Positions 17,135-27,251 of a stretch of 64,000 nt of DNA are shown one piece after another. How positions within the stretch are numbered: the first letter of the stretch is position 1; every line of letters starts with the position of its first letter. Source of the DNA: Candidatus Chloroploca asiatica (lineage in GTDB: Bacteria; Chloroflexota; Chloroflexia; Chloroflexales; Chloroflexaceae); NCBI RefSeq assembly GCF_002532075.1, contig NZ_LYXE01000036.1, positions 32,468 to 96,467 of the forward strand. Reading direction: 5' to 3'. Under the pieces are notes generated by a model. That model saw nothing but the letters and a program-made list of their open reading frames with translations, ran no database searches and was not told the origin of the DNA. The translations under genes were made by a program, and so were the position numbers.

Positions 17135-20100
17135 CTATAAACCTCGCTCGCCGATCAAGTCGCGTAAGCGCCGTCGAAATGCGCCTGATGGCGGCAAGGC
17201 AAGGGCAACATCGCTGAGGAAGACCCGCCCAAGCTGCGCAGCGCTCAGCAGAGTCTCTTCGCGTACGGCAAGGTCGCTCGTGCCGTGGATGGCCGTGTCA
17301 CGCTCACGCAATGCGTACAGGTAGCCAGCACGTCGCCCGGGTGGTAACTCGCGCACAATCGCTTGCACTGCCGCCGCAAACTCTCCTGGCTGACCGGCGT
17401 GCTCAAGGAGGGCGTCGAGCGTGCGCTGCTCGTCGCGGCTGAGCACCTGCAACTGGTCAGCCAGGCCGTCGGCTAAGGCCGTATCCAGCGCTTCGTCCCA
17501 AGGCATGCCTACCCGCACCCCGGTCAACACATTCAGATAGACGGCAACCACCTGGGCTGTGCCGAGTTGGCGGAAGACCCGGATAGCGCTAAAGATGCGC
17601 CAGAACGACTCCAGGACAGTCGCGACCTCGGGTGTTTCAGCCTGCCATTGGTAACGCCGTGGTTTGTGCGCGTCGGTGATTGGCTCGACGCGAAGCACCC
17701 CCGGCCAGCGAAAGCCCCCCGCCGCATCGTGCTGTTCAATCGCGGCGAAGCCATCGTCCCGCATCCGGCGGAGCGCCTCCTTTAGCGCGATACCCTGTTC
17801 GAAGATCGTATCGGCCGGCGATGGTGGCAGCACGTCGATGAAATCGAAGCGGCGCTTCATTGCCTCTGAGATCTGGTTGAGGAAGTGGCGGTCGAAGCTG
17901 TTGAGGGTGCCGATGATGCGAAAGTCACGTGGGAGCGGAACCTCGCGCAACTCACCCTCACGCGTCGGCACCGCCAGTGTCGCCTGTTGTCCCCCGCTCA
18001 AGGTCGTGAGCAGGCTGCCGAAGGCGGCGTCAATCGGGGCACGGGTAAACTCATCGATCACGAGCCAGATCCCTCGGTAGCGTCGGCCTTCGTGATGACG
18101 ATCACGGCGGAGAAAGCCACTTGCCGGTGGAGGCAGGCGTCGTCCACGCTCGGTGTCCTGATAGTGCTGGAGGAGCACCCGCGTCAGAACCCCATGTTCA
18201 ATGGTATAGCTCAGGGCACCGCTCGTGCTGTCGAGACGGGGGCCAATGCCGCCAACGACATCACGTACGCCCCAGTCTTCGGTCGCAGTAACGACGAGGG
18301 CTGCATAGCCATGTCGCTGCTCGGTGACCTGTTCGAGCGGCGGTAGATCTGGGCTAAAGGTGAGTCGCTGGAAGGTGATGGGGGCTTCGCGCCAGAGCAA
18401 GCTAGGGAGCCGCCGGGCTAGTTCCGTCTTGCCTGTGCCTGGCGGCCCGCTCAATACCACGTGGCGTCCTGCCAGCAGTGAGCGGTATATGCGACGGATT
18501 ACGGCATGATCAAAGAGGAGTTCCTGCCCCAGTTCGTCCATACGCTCTTCAAAGGCTTCGACTGGCGGTAAGGCTGCGTCGGTAGCCAGGTGAGCGAGGT
18601 CGCTGCTGAACGTACCGCTACGCTCGTCTTGCAGGGTCGTGAATAAGTGTGCGTAGGCCAGACTCGCTGGATCAGTCGCTTCCGCGAGAGTCAGGTCAGG
18701 GAGACTCGGCAACCAGGCGTCACCGTCGACGGTGACCAGGCCTGCCTCGGCGTACCAGCCGACGAGTCTGATTGCATCAGCCTCACCGAGTTCGGGGGCG
18801 AAGTGCTCGACTGGTTGGGGGGCCTCTGTTGCCGCCAGGCGTGGCAAGATCGCCTGCGCTGGAAGGAGATACTGCTCTACTGCACCCTCCACCGGGGCGA
18901 GCAATGCCAGCGCACAGAGCCGCAGCAGAGCCGTTTCGTCGCCGCTCACATAGGGGCGGCTCCGGTAGTTCTTTGGTCCGGCACTCATGATCAGTCGCAA
19001 CTGGAGCAACTCAGCCACCAGATCGTCGGCATCGAGTGCCGCGCTCAGCGGCGGATCACTCGCCTGCGCCCGTGCCAACAGTTGCTCGGCGGTCAACTCT
19101 GTGTCGCCCATCCCGCGGGCCAGGCTGAGATACGGAGCCAATTGCTCCCATCCGGTCGGCAGTCGACTGGCGCTGCGCGGTTCACCCGCGTCATCCACCT
19201 GGAGCAAGCTGAGCAGTGTGTGGTAGTCGTCGCGGCTCAGCGGCATAACCGTATGCGGGTTCTTGATCCGGTTATAGAGATGAGTATAGTTGGCGTGGCG
19301 CAAAGCTTCGAGCAGATTCTGCGGCTCGGCAGGGGCATCGGCCCAGGCTACGCGCAGGTATTGGGTAAACTCATCGCCGAGCGTCGTCGCCGCACAATCT
19401 GCCCGTGGCCGTTCGGGATCAAAGGGACTGGTGACCACCCCGATCCCACCGATCACCCCACCCTGGACGTAGGCGACCACGCGGTCGCCTGCACGAATCT
19501 GGTGAAAGCGCTTGACACTCTGATTCTGTGCATCGAGCGGCCACCCAATCGCGATCACCCCATGACGTCGGGCGTTCTCCCAGAGCTCGCGCGGAAAATG
19601 GATCCGCCAGCAGCGTGCCGTCTCCTCGGCATAGATCTTTGGCGAACGCGTCGGTGGCTCAGACAGCACGGCGGGAAGTTCCAGGTCATCCGCCGCGTCG
19701 GCTGCGGTGGCTACTGCTGCGAGCACCCAGCTATTCCGCCCCCGGTTGTGGAAGCGCTCATCGCGCAGCAAAATGCTGGCAAGCGAGAGCTGCGGTGTCT
19801 GACCGCGCAACTCGGCCAGTCCCTCCATCTGAATGCGCGCAAGAAGGTCACTGAGGTGGAGGGGGCCGCCACCAGCGCGTGACAGGATCGTGAACGCAGC
19901 ATCAGCAATTGTCATGTGAGTTCCCCTCGGCGCACCGGCAACAGTGGTGGGTCGGTCGTGTGGATGCATTGCTGGCGCAACGATCACCTTCATGGCCTCC
20001 TGAAAGGCCGCATAGTCGGTGCTGCTGGCCAGGATACAGATGATGCCATAGCGATCGCGCTCAAACGTGAGCGGCGGGCTGAAGCCCCGGAGTTGTTCTA

Positions 20101-21265
20101 AGCGCTGACCATCAGGCTGATCAGCAATCCTGAGCAGGATCCCACCGCGCTTGTTGACACGCCCCCAGACGCTGCGGCTTCCATCGAGATGAACGCTGAA
20201 CCGTTGGTTGGTCGACGGCGCAAAGGTGACCCGTGCGCCGAAGGTCGTCACCAGCCAGGCCGGGAAGTCCTGCACGAACGCACGATTGAACGGGTCGAGC
20301 GTCTCAATCCTGGCCTGCCAGGTATCGATCGGCTCAACCCGCTCGTCGTCGAGGGAGAGCGCGAGGTCAGCGGGCTGGTCATCATCAATGGCGGCGGCAA
20401 TCAGGCTAGCGAGAGCCACCGCTTCGTCAGGCGTAAGCCGGAAATTGGTGCCCTGAGCGTTCCGTAAGATCGCCATATTGGCGAGCCTGGGGATCTGATG
20501 AAGTTCCCGTCGAGAGAGGCGATTACGCAAGACCTGCTCGATCTGTAGGCGTACACGTCGCTCGGTGGGGTTGAAGCGCGTCGCATCGCGGTAGAAGCGC
20601 AGGTCGTCTTTCGCTTCCGGCATCACGGCGGGCGCACCCAGCACGCGAGCAACGCCGAGCACCCCTGCGTGAGGGCCGGACTCCCACAGGTAAACCGTGT
20701 CACCAACACTGATCTCATTGGCATGCTGGCGGATATTCCAGGTGAGCGTATCCAACGCTGCCAGGGCACCAGGCAAATCGTAGGTCTCATGGTTCGCCTG
20801 AAAGATCCAGTCTCGTCTCTCCCGCGAAGGAGGTGGCGATGCGATGGTTAGCCCTTCATCCGTTCCATCAACAAGCCGCATAGAGCGCTCCGAGCGCTCG
20901 ACCAACGACGAGGTTGCTTCATCCGTTGAAGGGGTAGGCGCGCCCGGCTGATCCCAGGAAGGCGTATACGCGACATCGGCTAGGCGCGCCCGAGCCGCCA
21001 GAAGCTCCTCTTCGGTAAAGAGTTCCATAAACTCGGGTTTGAGCATCTGGGCCTCGACGCTCAAATCGAGCCGACCCTTTTCCCAGAGGGTACTGAAACC
21101 CTCGGTGGTCTTCTGCTGGTTCAGGATCAGCCGCGCCGTCTCGACCCCACCACGTTCATTGAGCAATTGCAAGAAGCGCGTCGGACGGTAGCCGATCTTG
21201 AGCGCTTCCTGATAGGTCGCAAGCAAAGCCTGATGGAACTGGGCGGCGCGATTCGGGTCGTTCAT
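17135..21265 (-). CDS. multidomain McrB-like AAA+ NTPase with two EVE-type domains and HARE-HTH
   Basis: 1376 residues from ATG 21265; GTG starts up to 21331 are possible. Order: helical domain (about 5-95, GYRPTRFLQLLNERGG and LWEKGRLDLSVE), first EVE/PUA-like domain (150-280, DWIFQANHETYDL), a McrB-N-like region (about 310-430), HARE-HTH (450-525), a second EVE-like domain (550-690, CWRIHFPRELWENARRHGV), helical linker, and AAA+ (920-1250). Walker A is GPPGTGKTELARRL (about 940), Walker B LVIDEFTRAPID (about 1068), sensor GTLNSFDRHF (about 1115), then MKRRFDF as arginine finger. The sensor is close to the GTMN of McrB. EVE domains read modified bases such as methylcytosine, so this is likely the recognition and motor subunit of a type IV system. 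The cargo of two EVE domains plus HARE in one chain is unusual. Confidence 0.85.
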   Translation of the reverse strand: MNDPNRAAQFHQALLATYQEALKIGYRPTRFLQLLNERGGVETARLILNQQKTTEGFSTLWEKGRLDLSVEAQMLKPEFMELFTEEELLAARARLADVAYTPSWDQPGAPTPSTDEATSSLVERSERSMRLVDGTDEGLTIASPPPSRERRDWIFQANHETYDLPGALAALDTLTWNIRQHANEISVGDTVYLWESGPHAGVLGVARVLGAPAVMPEAKDDLRFYRDATRFNPTERRVRLQIEQVLRNRLSRRELHQIPRLANMAILRNAQGTNFRLTPDEAVALASLIAAAIDDDQPADLALSLDDERVEPIDTWQARIETLDPFNRAFVQDFPAWLVTTFGARVTFAPSTNQRFSVHLDGSRSVWGRVNKRGGILLRIADQPDGQRLEQLRGFSPPLTFERDRYGIICILASSTDYAAFQEAMKVIVAPAMHPHDRPTTVAGAPRGTHMTIADAAFTILSRAGGGPLHLSDLLARIQMEGLAELRGQTPQLSLASILLRDERFHNRGRNSWVLAAVATAADAADDLELPAVLSEPPTRSPKIYAEETARCWRIHFPRELWENARRHGVIAIGWPLDAQNQSVKRFHQIRAGDRVVAYVQGGVIGGIGVVTSPFDPERPRADCAATTLGDEFTQYLRVAWADAPAEPQNLLEALRHANYTHLYNRIKNPHTVMPLSRDDYHTLLSLLQVDDAGEPRSASRLPTGWEQLAPYLSLARGMGDTELTAEQLLARAQASDPPLSAALDADDLVAELLQLRLIMSAGPKNYRSRPYVSGDETALLRLCALALLAPVEGAVEQYLLPAQAILPRLAATEAPQPVEHFAPELGEADAIRLVGWYAEAGLVTVDGDAWLPSLPDLTLAEATDPASLAYAHLFTTLQDERSGTFSSDLAHLATDAALPPVEAFEERMDELGQELLFDHAVIRRIYRSLLAGRHVVLSGPPGTGKTELARRLPSLLWREAPITFQRLTFSPDLPPLEQVTEQRHGYAALVVTATEDWGVRDVVGGIGPRLDSTSGALSYTIEHGVLTRVLLQHYQDTERGRRLPPPASGFLRRDRHHEGRRYRGIWLVIDEFTRAPIDAAFGSLLTTLSGGQQATLAVPTREGELREVPLPRDFRIIGTLNSFDRHFLNQISEAMKRRFDFIDVLPPSPADTIFEQGIALKEALRRMRDDGFAAIEQHDAAGGFRWPGVLRVEPITDAHKPRRYQWQAETPEVATVLESFWRIFSAIRVFRQLGTAQVVAVYLNVLTGVRVGMPWDEALDTALADGLADQLQVLSRDEQRTLDALLEHAGQPGEFAAAVQAIVRELPPGRRAGYLYALRERDTAIHGTSDLAVREETLLSAAQLGRVFLSDVALALPPSGAFRRRLRDLIGERGL

Positions 21266-21414
21266 TGAAGAAGCTTTCACAAGAAATACATGCGAAAGCA
21301 CAGATGTTTTCACTCTCCTATTATGCGTCACGTGGAGCGCTCTTTCAAGATGAACGCCCTCGTCATCCAGGGCGATTGCATCTTCTCTTCACACGCCCCA
21401 CCATGCCTGACGGA

Positions 21415-22491
21415 TTAGCCCCATCCGCCCATACCGTTGGCGTCAACGCCTCGGCTCTCGCGTACGAAGCCGGCCTTCGCCGGCTGAGTCAGGCCACGTA
21501 GGTGGCCGTCTCCTTGTTGGCGCACTGGTTGCTCGGCAGTGTGCCGACTCGCCGAGAGAAGATAAGCCTGCGTTAAGCGTGCCGCCACACCACGTTGAAG
21601 CGTTCCATCTTCAAGGTAGCGGTAGAGGTTATCGCCGGGACAGGTGATGAGCGATCCTGTGCGCGGGTCAATGTGTTCGCCACGTGCGTTCAGCGGGATG
21701 AAGTCGCGGTGGCCGTGGATCGTGTCGGGTGCGAGGTGGTAGGTAGCGGCGATCCAAGCCATCAGTTCGATAATGGCCGTGATCTGGGCCGAATTGGGTT
21801 CTTGTTCCCCAGCGTCATATTTACCCAAGAGTGCGATATGGATGTGGCCCCGGAGATCGTAGTCGGTATTTGAGCTACCCTGTGCGGCCAGCATGCGCCC
21901 CTCGTAGATTGTTCCCTCAAGGTCAATGATGAAGTGGTAGGGGATATCGGGCCAGCCGCGGTTGTCCAGGCTCCAGCGCTGCACCCTGCGCAGGTACTCG
22001 GGTGCCGGCACGCTTCCGTCAAAGAGGACTCCTTCGTGGTGCAGGGTGATCTGTTGAGGCTGGTGGGAGGTCAGATCCGCCATCGGGTCTACCGCACCCC
22101 AGGATGCCCGGCTCACGATCGCAGGCTTCGGCACAGACACATGGGCCTGCACCACAGGCTCGTGCGGTACGCCTTGATCGGGCTGTTGCACCGCCGGTGG
22201 GGTGCGTCGAGCTGTCGGGGTTCGCACAAGCGCGATGAACGACGTAGGTGATGGTTGCACCTCTACAGCTGACATCTGATCGGGCTCGCGTGGAGCAGTA
22301 GTTCCTGTCGTGGAAGGAATTGCGGGAAGCACCCTATCACGCGAATTCGTCATCCCGACCAATCCGCTCACGAAGCCGACGGTGACAACGGTGCCGAGTA
22401 GCCAGATGAGAAGCATGCGGTGCCTTTTGAGGCTATGTGGCGATCTATTTGGTTGGGGATCGGCGTCGTGGCCCTGATGATCCTGTGTCAT
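21415..22491 (-). CDS. membrane-anchored N-acetylmuramoyl-L-alanine amidase (PGRP / Amidase_2)
   Basis: 358 residues; ATG 22491 overlaps the stop of the upstream gene as ATGA, so the two are co-translated. An N-terminal transmembrane helix (LLIWLLGTVVTVGFVSGLVG, about 27-46) precedes a Pro/Thr-rich linker, then the amidase domain (about 125-290). All three zinc ligands are present: His in ITLHHEG, His in IHGHRDFIP and Cys in ITCPGDN. The Tyr of PDIPYHFIIDLEG also fits the active site. It should cut the amide bond between MurNAc and L-Ala in peptidoglycan. Its sequence is close to the degenerate domain ending the upstream gene, so one arose from a duplicate of the other. The last 40 residues after HTAEQPVRQQGD are low-complexity. 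Confidence 0.9.
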   Translation of the reverse strand: MTQDHQGHDADPQPNRSPHSLKRHRMLLIWLLGTVVTVGFVSGLVGMTNSRDRVLPAIPSTTGTTAPREPDQMSAVEVQPSPTSFIALVRTPTARRTPPAVQQPDQGVPHEPVVQAHVSVPKPAIVSRASWGAVDPMADLTSHQPQQITLHHEGVLFDGSVPAPEYLRRVQRWSLDNRGWPDIPYHFIIDLEGTIYEGRMLAAQGSSNTDYDLRGHIHIALLGKYDAGEQEPNSAQITAIIELMAWIAATYHLAPDTIHGHRDFIPLNARGEHIDPRTGSLITCPGDNLYRYLEDGTLQRGVAARLTQAYLLSASRHTAEQPVRQQGDGHLRGLTQPAKAGFVRESRGVDANGMGGWG

Positions 22492-25400
22492 GGCTCACGC
22501 TCCCCAGCAAGAATCGCTTTCACGTCAGTACGAAAGGCTAAGATTGATGGCATATTAGCACCCGGACTCGTAGTTGTCCCCTTTGTGAAGGGGTCGAGCG
22601 GCGCGACCTGCGCTAATGTGTAGATTGCATCAGGGGCGATAGTGTGGTGTTGGCAGAGCCAGGCCATCAGCCAGGTGATCGAGCGTACGCTGGCCGCAGT
22701 TGGCTCCTGGAGGTCATAGTTGCCCAGCACTCCAATCACGATAGAGCCATCGAGTTGGTAGCTTGGGTTAGCCGCTGCATAGGAGGAGTTGCTTTGCATC
22801 ATGACGTCGCGGCCAGCAAAGATCGTCCCGTCTGGCGCAATGATGTAGTGGTAGGCGATGTCGGGCCAGCCGTTATTCAGGTGGACGATCTGGTTGGAAC
22901 GGACACGAGCGGCTAGCGCGTCGCCAGCGCAGCAGTTCCTGGCCTCGTGGGAGAGAACAATGCGCACCGGTGTATGCGGGATCAGCCCGCTACCCGGGGC
23001 ATCCGCATTCCAGGCCTCCCGTGGCACCAGGGGCGGATCGGCGAACACTTGGGGGCGTGGTAATGTTGTTAGATCAGTATTCGAGGATGGTTGCGTGATT
23101 ACCCCGCTTACCATCGTTGAGATAGGGGCCACTGTGACCGTGGGTGCAAGTATGCTCGTTGAGGTGGGCTGTCTGGACGATATGGTGGGTTCTGCTGTAG
23201 TTGAGGCCACGGTCTTGACCAGTGAGGGCACGTCCGAGGGAAGCGTGACCAGCGTATTATCCAATCGCCCAACAAAGGCAAATATGAACAACAGCGCGAA
23301 CTGAACGAGCAGCAAGGCCCCGCCCGCGAGTGCCACAAGCTGCGCCCAGAGACGTTGGGTGGGGCTGATGCGGGGGTACACGGCGACAAATGCCCCTCCG
23401 AGAAGGATCACCAGGGACAGGGTGATGCCGACGACGTAGCCTGCGAGGCTCTGGGGATTGCTGCGCGTCACGGTGTAGGTCACCACGCTCGAGCGGTTCG
23501 CCACATCGTCCTCGGCAAAGGCGTAGAGCATCGTCACCTCGTCTGCGTTGACCGCAAACGGCCCCTGGTAGAACTGGTAGCGCTGCCCATCGGTCGAGTA
23601 GAGCACCTGCTTCACACCGGAGCCACGGTCTTCGGCGGTGATCGTTACCAGCCAGCGATCGCCTTGCGGGACGACGAAGATCTTCACCGTCGGCGGCTCG
23701 CTATCACTCGCCACCGCGCTGCCGGCTACCATCGTTGGTGCTACACCGAGATCAATGCTCCCACTGTTCTTCGCTTCGGCAGACGGAACCATCGTTGCTG
23801 CGACGGTCGCTTGCGCCTGATCGGCACTCACGTCAGGTCGCCACGCCGGGTCATCGCCCAATTCGGAGATGCGCTGCGGCACGCCGCCCGCAGCGCTGAT
23901 CAGCCAGAGTCCACCCGTCCCACCGCTGATGCCCCCGGCATAGACCAACCAGGCGTTGTCTGGTGCCCAGTCAATCGCTGAACCCCAATACTCATTGCCC
24001 AAAATCCGCCGGGGTTCTGCATTGGGCTTCCCCGCATCTATGAGTAACAGCGCATTACGCCAGTTGCCTGACGAATCTCCTTGAGGGCAGTCAGCCGCGA
24101 TGACGGCCAGCGTTGTGCCATCAGGTGACCATGAGGCATCAAACGTACTCTGGCCTCCTGCCGGCCACGCACAATTATAGTTGCCGTTATTCCAGACAAC
24201 CTCGGCCTTCCCCGTTGCTAACTGACCCCAGCCCATATCACTGCTTAGCATCATCATCACATGATCGTCAGCCAGCACTTCGATCTTATCGACCACATGG
24301 TAATCAGTGGCTACGACAGTCTCTTGACCGGGCTTTATGGCACGAATCACGTCCCATTCACCCACGATCTGATTGTGTTCATGTGCTTTTGTAATCCGCA
24401 CAAAGAAGAGCGCCCCGTCGGGCGCAAACGATGGCAGGTACTCGTCCTGCCGATTCGAGGAGAACTGCTCTGTGCTGCCGCTCGCCACATCCAGGACGTA
24501 GATGTCGTAGTTCCCGGCGCGGTTTGAGGCATAGGCCAGTCGCTGTCCATCGGGCGACCATGTCAGTTGAATGCCACCACGCCACTCGCCTGGCAAGCCA
24601 ACTGTCCCATCGGTCACAAGCGGCGTGGTCTTGCGGCTGGCAAGATTGAGCAAGTAGATGTTGCCGTCCTGCACGTAGGCAATCTCGCCGGTGGTGGGCA
24701 CGGTGGGGAGAGTGGAGACGGGTGATGGGCGTGGGGATGTTTGCGCGGTGCTTTCTGTTGCCGACCTTGTCCAGCGCAGGTCGGTCGCATGCTTTGGCAG
24801 GTCGATCACCTTTCGTAGCCCGCTGCCGTCTAGATTGACGACCCAGAGCGCTACCTCACCAGACTGGAGTTGGCCTGGGTCGCTGGTGATGAAGGCCAGG
24901 GTCTGCTGGTCAGGCGCGAGCACCATTGCGCTCGCGACTTTGCCTGCCACGAGCACCCGGTTGTCGCTGCCGTCTGCGTTGGCGAGGACAATATCATACT
25001 GCGGTGACACCGGTTCCGAGCCCCAGACACCCTTACAGATATAGCGGCTGTAGATAAAGCTCAGATCGGCTAACCAGACAACGCTGATCGGGGTGCCGGA
25101 GAGCCACGTTGACTCGCTGTTGGTACGCTCCAATGATCCGCTGCAAGCTAAATCCCACGTATAGATAGCGCGCTGACCATCAGGGTGGACCCAGCCTGGA
25201 TATACACCAAAGCTCTGGCCCTGCATCAGGCTGACGGTACGCGAAGCCAGATCAAGCTGGTAAAAGGCGCATACGGCAGCCTCACCCATCAACGGATTAC
25301 AAGCGACAAAGAAGACTTGTGTGGCATCGGCGCTCAAAACGAGTTTTGGGAGGAAACTGCTACCGAAATGAGAGAAGGTTAGCGAAATTGTTGTAGGAAA

Positions 25401-26714
25401 TTGCTGATAAAAAGCACTGCTTTCTAGGATCACCTGACGATCACTGCCGTCTCGGTTTGCTCGAAGAATCTGAAAGGGTTGGCGATCATTGAAATCAACT
25501 GGCCTCCATGAGTCAGACACTTCGATCCAAAGGAGCGTGTTGTCTGGCCCAATGATGCTGCCAACTGGCGGTGCTGTCCCCATCGTCGCACTGCTCGTGT
25601 TGTTCAGGTCAACCAGGTACTGTTGCCCACCCGCGCTGTAGACCAGGCCGGCAACTTGTCCAATTGACGGAATGGGCATGGGCGTGGTATTGCCTGTGCC
25701 ATCGCCTGTGCCATCGCCCGTGGTCACGCCATTGCCCGTCATATCTTCGGGCTGGCCTTCTAGAGGGTCGCCCCAGCAGCGCAGGCCGCCAGCTGTTGTC
25801 ACGGCACAGGTATAGTTATTCCCAGCGCTGACCTGGCTGACTGGGCCGAGGTCGGCGGGTACACGGATCGCATCGCTCGCGTCGCCCCCCCAGCAGCGCA
25901 CTGTCCCCGCCGTTGTCACTGCACAGGTATGGTTGAACCCGGCGCTGACCTGGCTGACGGGGCCGAGGTCGGCGGGTGTCGTTCCGTCGCCCCCCCAGCA
26001 GCGCAGCGATCCCTGCGCGTCCAGCCCACACGCATGCTGCCCTCCAACACTCACCTGCTTGCGTGGGCCAAGATCACGAGGCATGCCCCCTTGCTCATCA
26101 AGCCCCGGCATGTTGCCCCAGCAGCGGACGGTGCCAGCCGATGTGAGCGCACACGTGGTACCAGTCCCAGGAATGCCGATGCTCGAACTGATCTGGTTGA
26201 CCGAACCGAGATCGGTGGGAACCTTGATCTGACCGCTCAACGGCATGCCCCAGCACCGCATCGTACCAGCGTTATTCACCGTGCAGGTGATCTTCGCACC
26301 TGCACTGACGTGATTGATGGGGCCGAGGTCGGCGGGCACATTGGTCTCGCCATAGTCGTTGCTGCCCCAGCATTGCACCGCACCGGCAGTGGTTACCGCG
26401 CAGGTATGGCTGAACCCCGCGCTGATCTGGCTGACGGGGCCGAGGTCGGCGGGCACATTAATCTGACCGTTCTCATTGCGGCCCCAGCAGCGCACCTCAC
26501 CGGTACTCAACAGCACGCACGCATGGCTCCACCCGAGACTCACCGCCTGCACACTCACGTTGGACTGCGTGGCTGGGGCGGCAATCAGGGTGCCACTGAC
26601 CATCGACAGCGGCGCGCCGAGGATGCCAAGCAGCACAGCAACAATGAGGGCGAACCGGAGTATGCCAGGCGTCAGGCGCGCCGAGGACGGATGGACAGTT
26701 GTGAGGGAAGACAT
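22488..26714 (-). CDS. RCC1 / TolB-propeller / PGRP-like fusion protein, secreted
   Basis: 1408 residues; AGGAGC lies eight bases before ATG 26714 and a signal peptide follows. Residues of about 50 to 330 hold seven RCC1-type repeats (HTCAVTTAG.VRCWG, with VPADLGPVSQVSAG linkers). Residues of about 350 to 950 are TolB/DPP-IV-like propeller repeats (LTWSPDGQRLAYASNRAG). A beta domain with SDSEPPTVKIFVVPQGDRW follows, then a transmembrane segment near 1130 (GYVVGITLSLVILLGGAFVA) and a second hydrophobic stretch. The last 200 residues are PGRP-like. Compared with the downstream amidase, the first His is kept (IVLSHEARN), but GHRD is replaced by YTLAQVAP and the Cys by Ser (TTSPGANM). So it probably binds peptidoglycan or muropeptides without cutting. 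A surface sensor or scaffold is my guess. Confidence 0.82.
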   Translation of the reverse strand: MSSLTTVHPSSARLTPGILRFALIVAVLLGILGAPLSMVSGTLIAAPATQSNVSVQAVSLGWSHACVLLSTGEVRCWGRNENGQINVPADLGPVSQISAGFSHTCAVTTAGAVQCWGSNDYGETNVPADLGPINHVSAGAKITCTVNNAGTMRCWGMPLSGQIKVPTDLGSVNQISSSIGIPGTGTTCALTSAGTVRCWGNMPGLDEQGGMPRDLGPRKQVSVGGQHACGLDAQGSLRCWGGDGTTPADLGPVSQVSAGFNHTCAVTTAGTVRCWGGDASDAIRVPADLGPVSQVSAGNNYTCAVTTAGGLRCWGDPLEGQPEDMTGNGVTTGDGTGDGTGNTTPMPIPSIGQVAGLVYSAGGQQYLVDLNNTSSATMGTAPPVGSIIGPDNTLLWIEVSDSWRPVDFNDRQPFQILRANRDGSDRQVILESSAFYQQFPTTISLTFSHFGSSFLPKLVLSADATQVFFVACNPLMGEAAVCAFYQLDLASRTVSLMQGQSFGVYPGWVHPDGQRAIYTWDLACSGSLERTNSESTWLSGTPISVVWLADLSFIYSRYICKGVWGSEPVSPQYDIVLANADGSDNRVLVAGKVASAMVLAPDQQTLAFITSDPGQLQSGEVALWVVNLDGSGLRKVIDLPKHATDLRWTRSATESTAQTSPRPSPVSTLPTVPTTGEIAYVQDGNIYLLNLASRKTTPLVTDGTVGLPGEWRGGIQLTWSPDGQRLAYASNRAGNYDIYVLDVASGSTEQFSSNRQDEYLPSFAPDGALFFVRITKAHEHNQIVGEWDVIRAIKPGQETVVATDYHVVDKIEVLADDHVMMMLSSDMGWGQLATGKAEVVWNNGNYNCAWPAGGQSTFDASWSPDGTTLAVIAADCPQGDSSGNWRNALLLIDAGKPNAEPRRILGNEYWGSAIDWAPDNAWLVYAGGISGGTGGLWLISAAGGVPQRISELGDDPAWRPDVSADQAQATVAATMVPSAEAKNSGSIDLGVAPTMVAGSAVASDSEPPTVKIFVVPQGDRWLVTITAEDRGSGVKQVLYSTDGQRYQFYQGPFAVNADEVTMLYAFAEDDVANRSSVVTYTVTRSNPQSLAGYVVGITLSLVILLGGAFVAVYPRISPTQRLWAQLVALAGGALLLVQFALLFIFAFVGRLDNTLVTLPSDVPSLVKTVASTTAEPTISSRQPTSTSILAPTVTVAPISTMVSGVITQPSSNTDLTTLPRPQVFADPPLVPREAWNADAPGSGLIPHTPVRIVLSHEARNCCAGDALAARVRSNQIVHLNNGWPDIAYHYIIAPDGTIFAGRDVMMQSNSSYAAANPSYQLDGSIVIGVLGNYDLQEPTAASVRSITWLMAWLCQHHTIAPDAIYTLAQVAPLDPFTKGTTTSPGANMPSILAFRTDVKAILAGEREP

Positions 26715-27251
26715 GGTGCAAGCTCCTGTTCAGACGTAAGCGTGACGCTATGCTGCCGGGCGGGCTGGACGTGGCCGTGCGCACCACCGAATCAGGCCCT
26801 TGCTGGTGCGCTGGATGGTCATACTCATATAAAGCTCTGTGCCCATCAAATTCCTGCGAAGGCAAGATCTCCGTCGTGGCGACCGTCCCATCGGGAAACC
26901 CGAGGCGCTCGATCCGTGAGGGAGCGGTAACGCCTCGCGTGATCCTTTGTCTTCATCAGTACCAGATCATGCCCAACAACTCTTGCCTTTCTGTGAAGAG
27001 TTGCGAAAGCTTCACGATGAGGCCTCGTCGCAGAGTTCACCCCGAGAAGCAGGCTGCAAAAAAGGCCGGTTGTTTGACGCAAAGGCGCAAAGATATGTAA
27101 TACCTCTGCGCCTTTGCGCCTTTGCGTCAACACGGATCTGGATGCGCAGCGTTGCGCCTTTGCGTCAATATGGGTCAACCTTCGTTGCAAGGTAGGGGGC
27201 GTATCACCTGGCCAAGGGTCTGTGGTTCGACTTGCGAAGATGCATGCGTTT
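26715..27251. other. intergenic stretch with dispersed repeat copy B
   Basis: No gene is credible in these 537 bases. The right part holds repeat copy B. The left part must contain the promoter of the RCC1 fusion operon on the minus strand; I see no consensus -35/-10 pair. The short open frames present are repeat-derived. Confidence 0.55.
27055..27174 (+). repeat. dispersed repeat, GCGCCTTTGCGTC family, copy B
   Basis: Shares AAAAAAGGCCGGTTGTTTGA with copy A, followed by GACGCAAAGGCGCAAAG, a short AT-rich spacer and the inverse CTGCGCCTTTGCGCCTTTGC. A third GCGCCTTTGCGTCAA block comes 40 bases later, as in copy A. Confidence 0.8.

Noticed and set aside
18647..19882. 411-codon open frame on the plus strand
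   Set aside because: Opposite the McrB-like gene; its translation is low-information and has no family features.
25929..26930. 333-codon open frame on the plus strand
   Set aside because: Antisense to the RCC1 repeats, and it runs past their start into intergenic DNA.
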